Source: Plazaster borealis (lineage: Eukaryota > Echinodermata > Asteroidea > Forcipulatida > Labidiasteridae). Taken from it: DNA of 64,000 nucleotides. The position numbers were made by a program, and so were the translations under genes. Shown in pieces: positions 63,701 to 64,000 of the stretch (within the stretch, counting starts at the first letter, position 1; the number at the start of each line of letters is the position of its first letter). The notes beneath the pieces were generated by a model, which saw only the letters and a list, made by a program, of their open reading frames with translations, searched no databases and was not told the DNA's origin. The DNA is taken from the NCBI GenBank assembly GCA_021014325.1, contig CM037472.1:6882001-6946000 (forward strand). The letters are read 5' to 3'.

Positions 63701-64000
63701 CTTTTATTATTAAATTCCCTAGTCCAATATCTAGTCCAATTCAGAATGTACTGCATGTATATACTGCTATTGCTGGATACATCTGATCCCCATATTTTTG
63801 GAAAAAAACTACGTGAATTTATAATGCATACTTATACTTATAATATCATGAAAGGCACCAACAAGTGAACAATTTGTAAGCTTTCGGCTAAATACCAAAT
63901 GATATAAACTTATCCCTGAAGTGACCTATGACTTAGGGGAGCTAATTCAAGTATTCAACCGGCAGGCTACTAAAAGAAAAAAGTACTTGACCCCCTTTCA

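Overview
This window is animal nuclear DNA. It is AT-rich, intron-rich and crowded with transposable elements. Two conserved genes are recognisable from spliced exons with clean AG/GT borders. The protein similarity and the repeat content (Penelope-like elements, L2/CR1-like and DIRS-like retroelements, tRNA-headed SINEs with an L2-type tail, a palindromic ~370-bp MITE family) suggest a marine deuterostome, most likely an echinoderm. The species is not identified. No prokaryotic, organellar or viral genome segment was seen.

Layout. (1) 834-16983, + strand: the last 11 coding exons of SRP54 (end of the NG GTPase domain plus the M domain). The 7.5-kb intron between exons 2 and 3 holds a decayed minus-strand non-LTR retrotransposon. 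Its reverse-transcriptase (RT) coding sequence has expanded into two 53-bp tandem arrays, and an array plus its flank is duplicated exactly 1300 bp away. Later introns carry a CR1-like fragment and a SINE. (2) 17-37.5 kb: intergenic DNA with two Penelope-like element fragments in opposite orientation, short palindromic elements with a hammerhead-ribozyme-like core, MITEs, a 52-bp minisatellite, and about 70 copies of a 61-bp satellite in two arrays ending next to FUT8. (3) 37766-50894, minus strand: the last four coding exons of FUT8 (alpha-1,6-fucosyltransferase catalytic core and SH3 domain). The large intron between 42.9 and 50.6 kb contains a nearly full-length but frameshifted L2/CR1-like LINE and a GC-rich DIRS-like relic. 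The N-terminal FUT8 exons were not found. (4) 54-63.3 kb, minus strand: a 1,707-codon uninterrupted reading frame, with a 198-codon frame upstream on the same strand.

The long frame at 56245-61368 is the most unusual item. It combines an N-terminal papain-fold, ubiquitin-protease-like domain with zinc-binding cysteines, three ~55-residue internal repeats, a long central region with candidate acidic residues, an IQ motif and a C-terminal HMG-box-like domain. I do not recognise the family. An autonomous mobile element or a gene domesticated from one is the best guess. SRP54 and FUT8 converge, and nothing suggests they work together.
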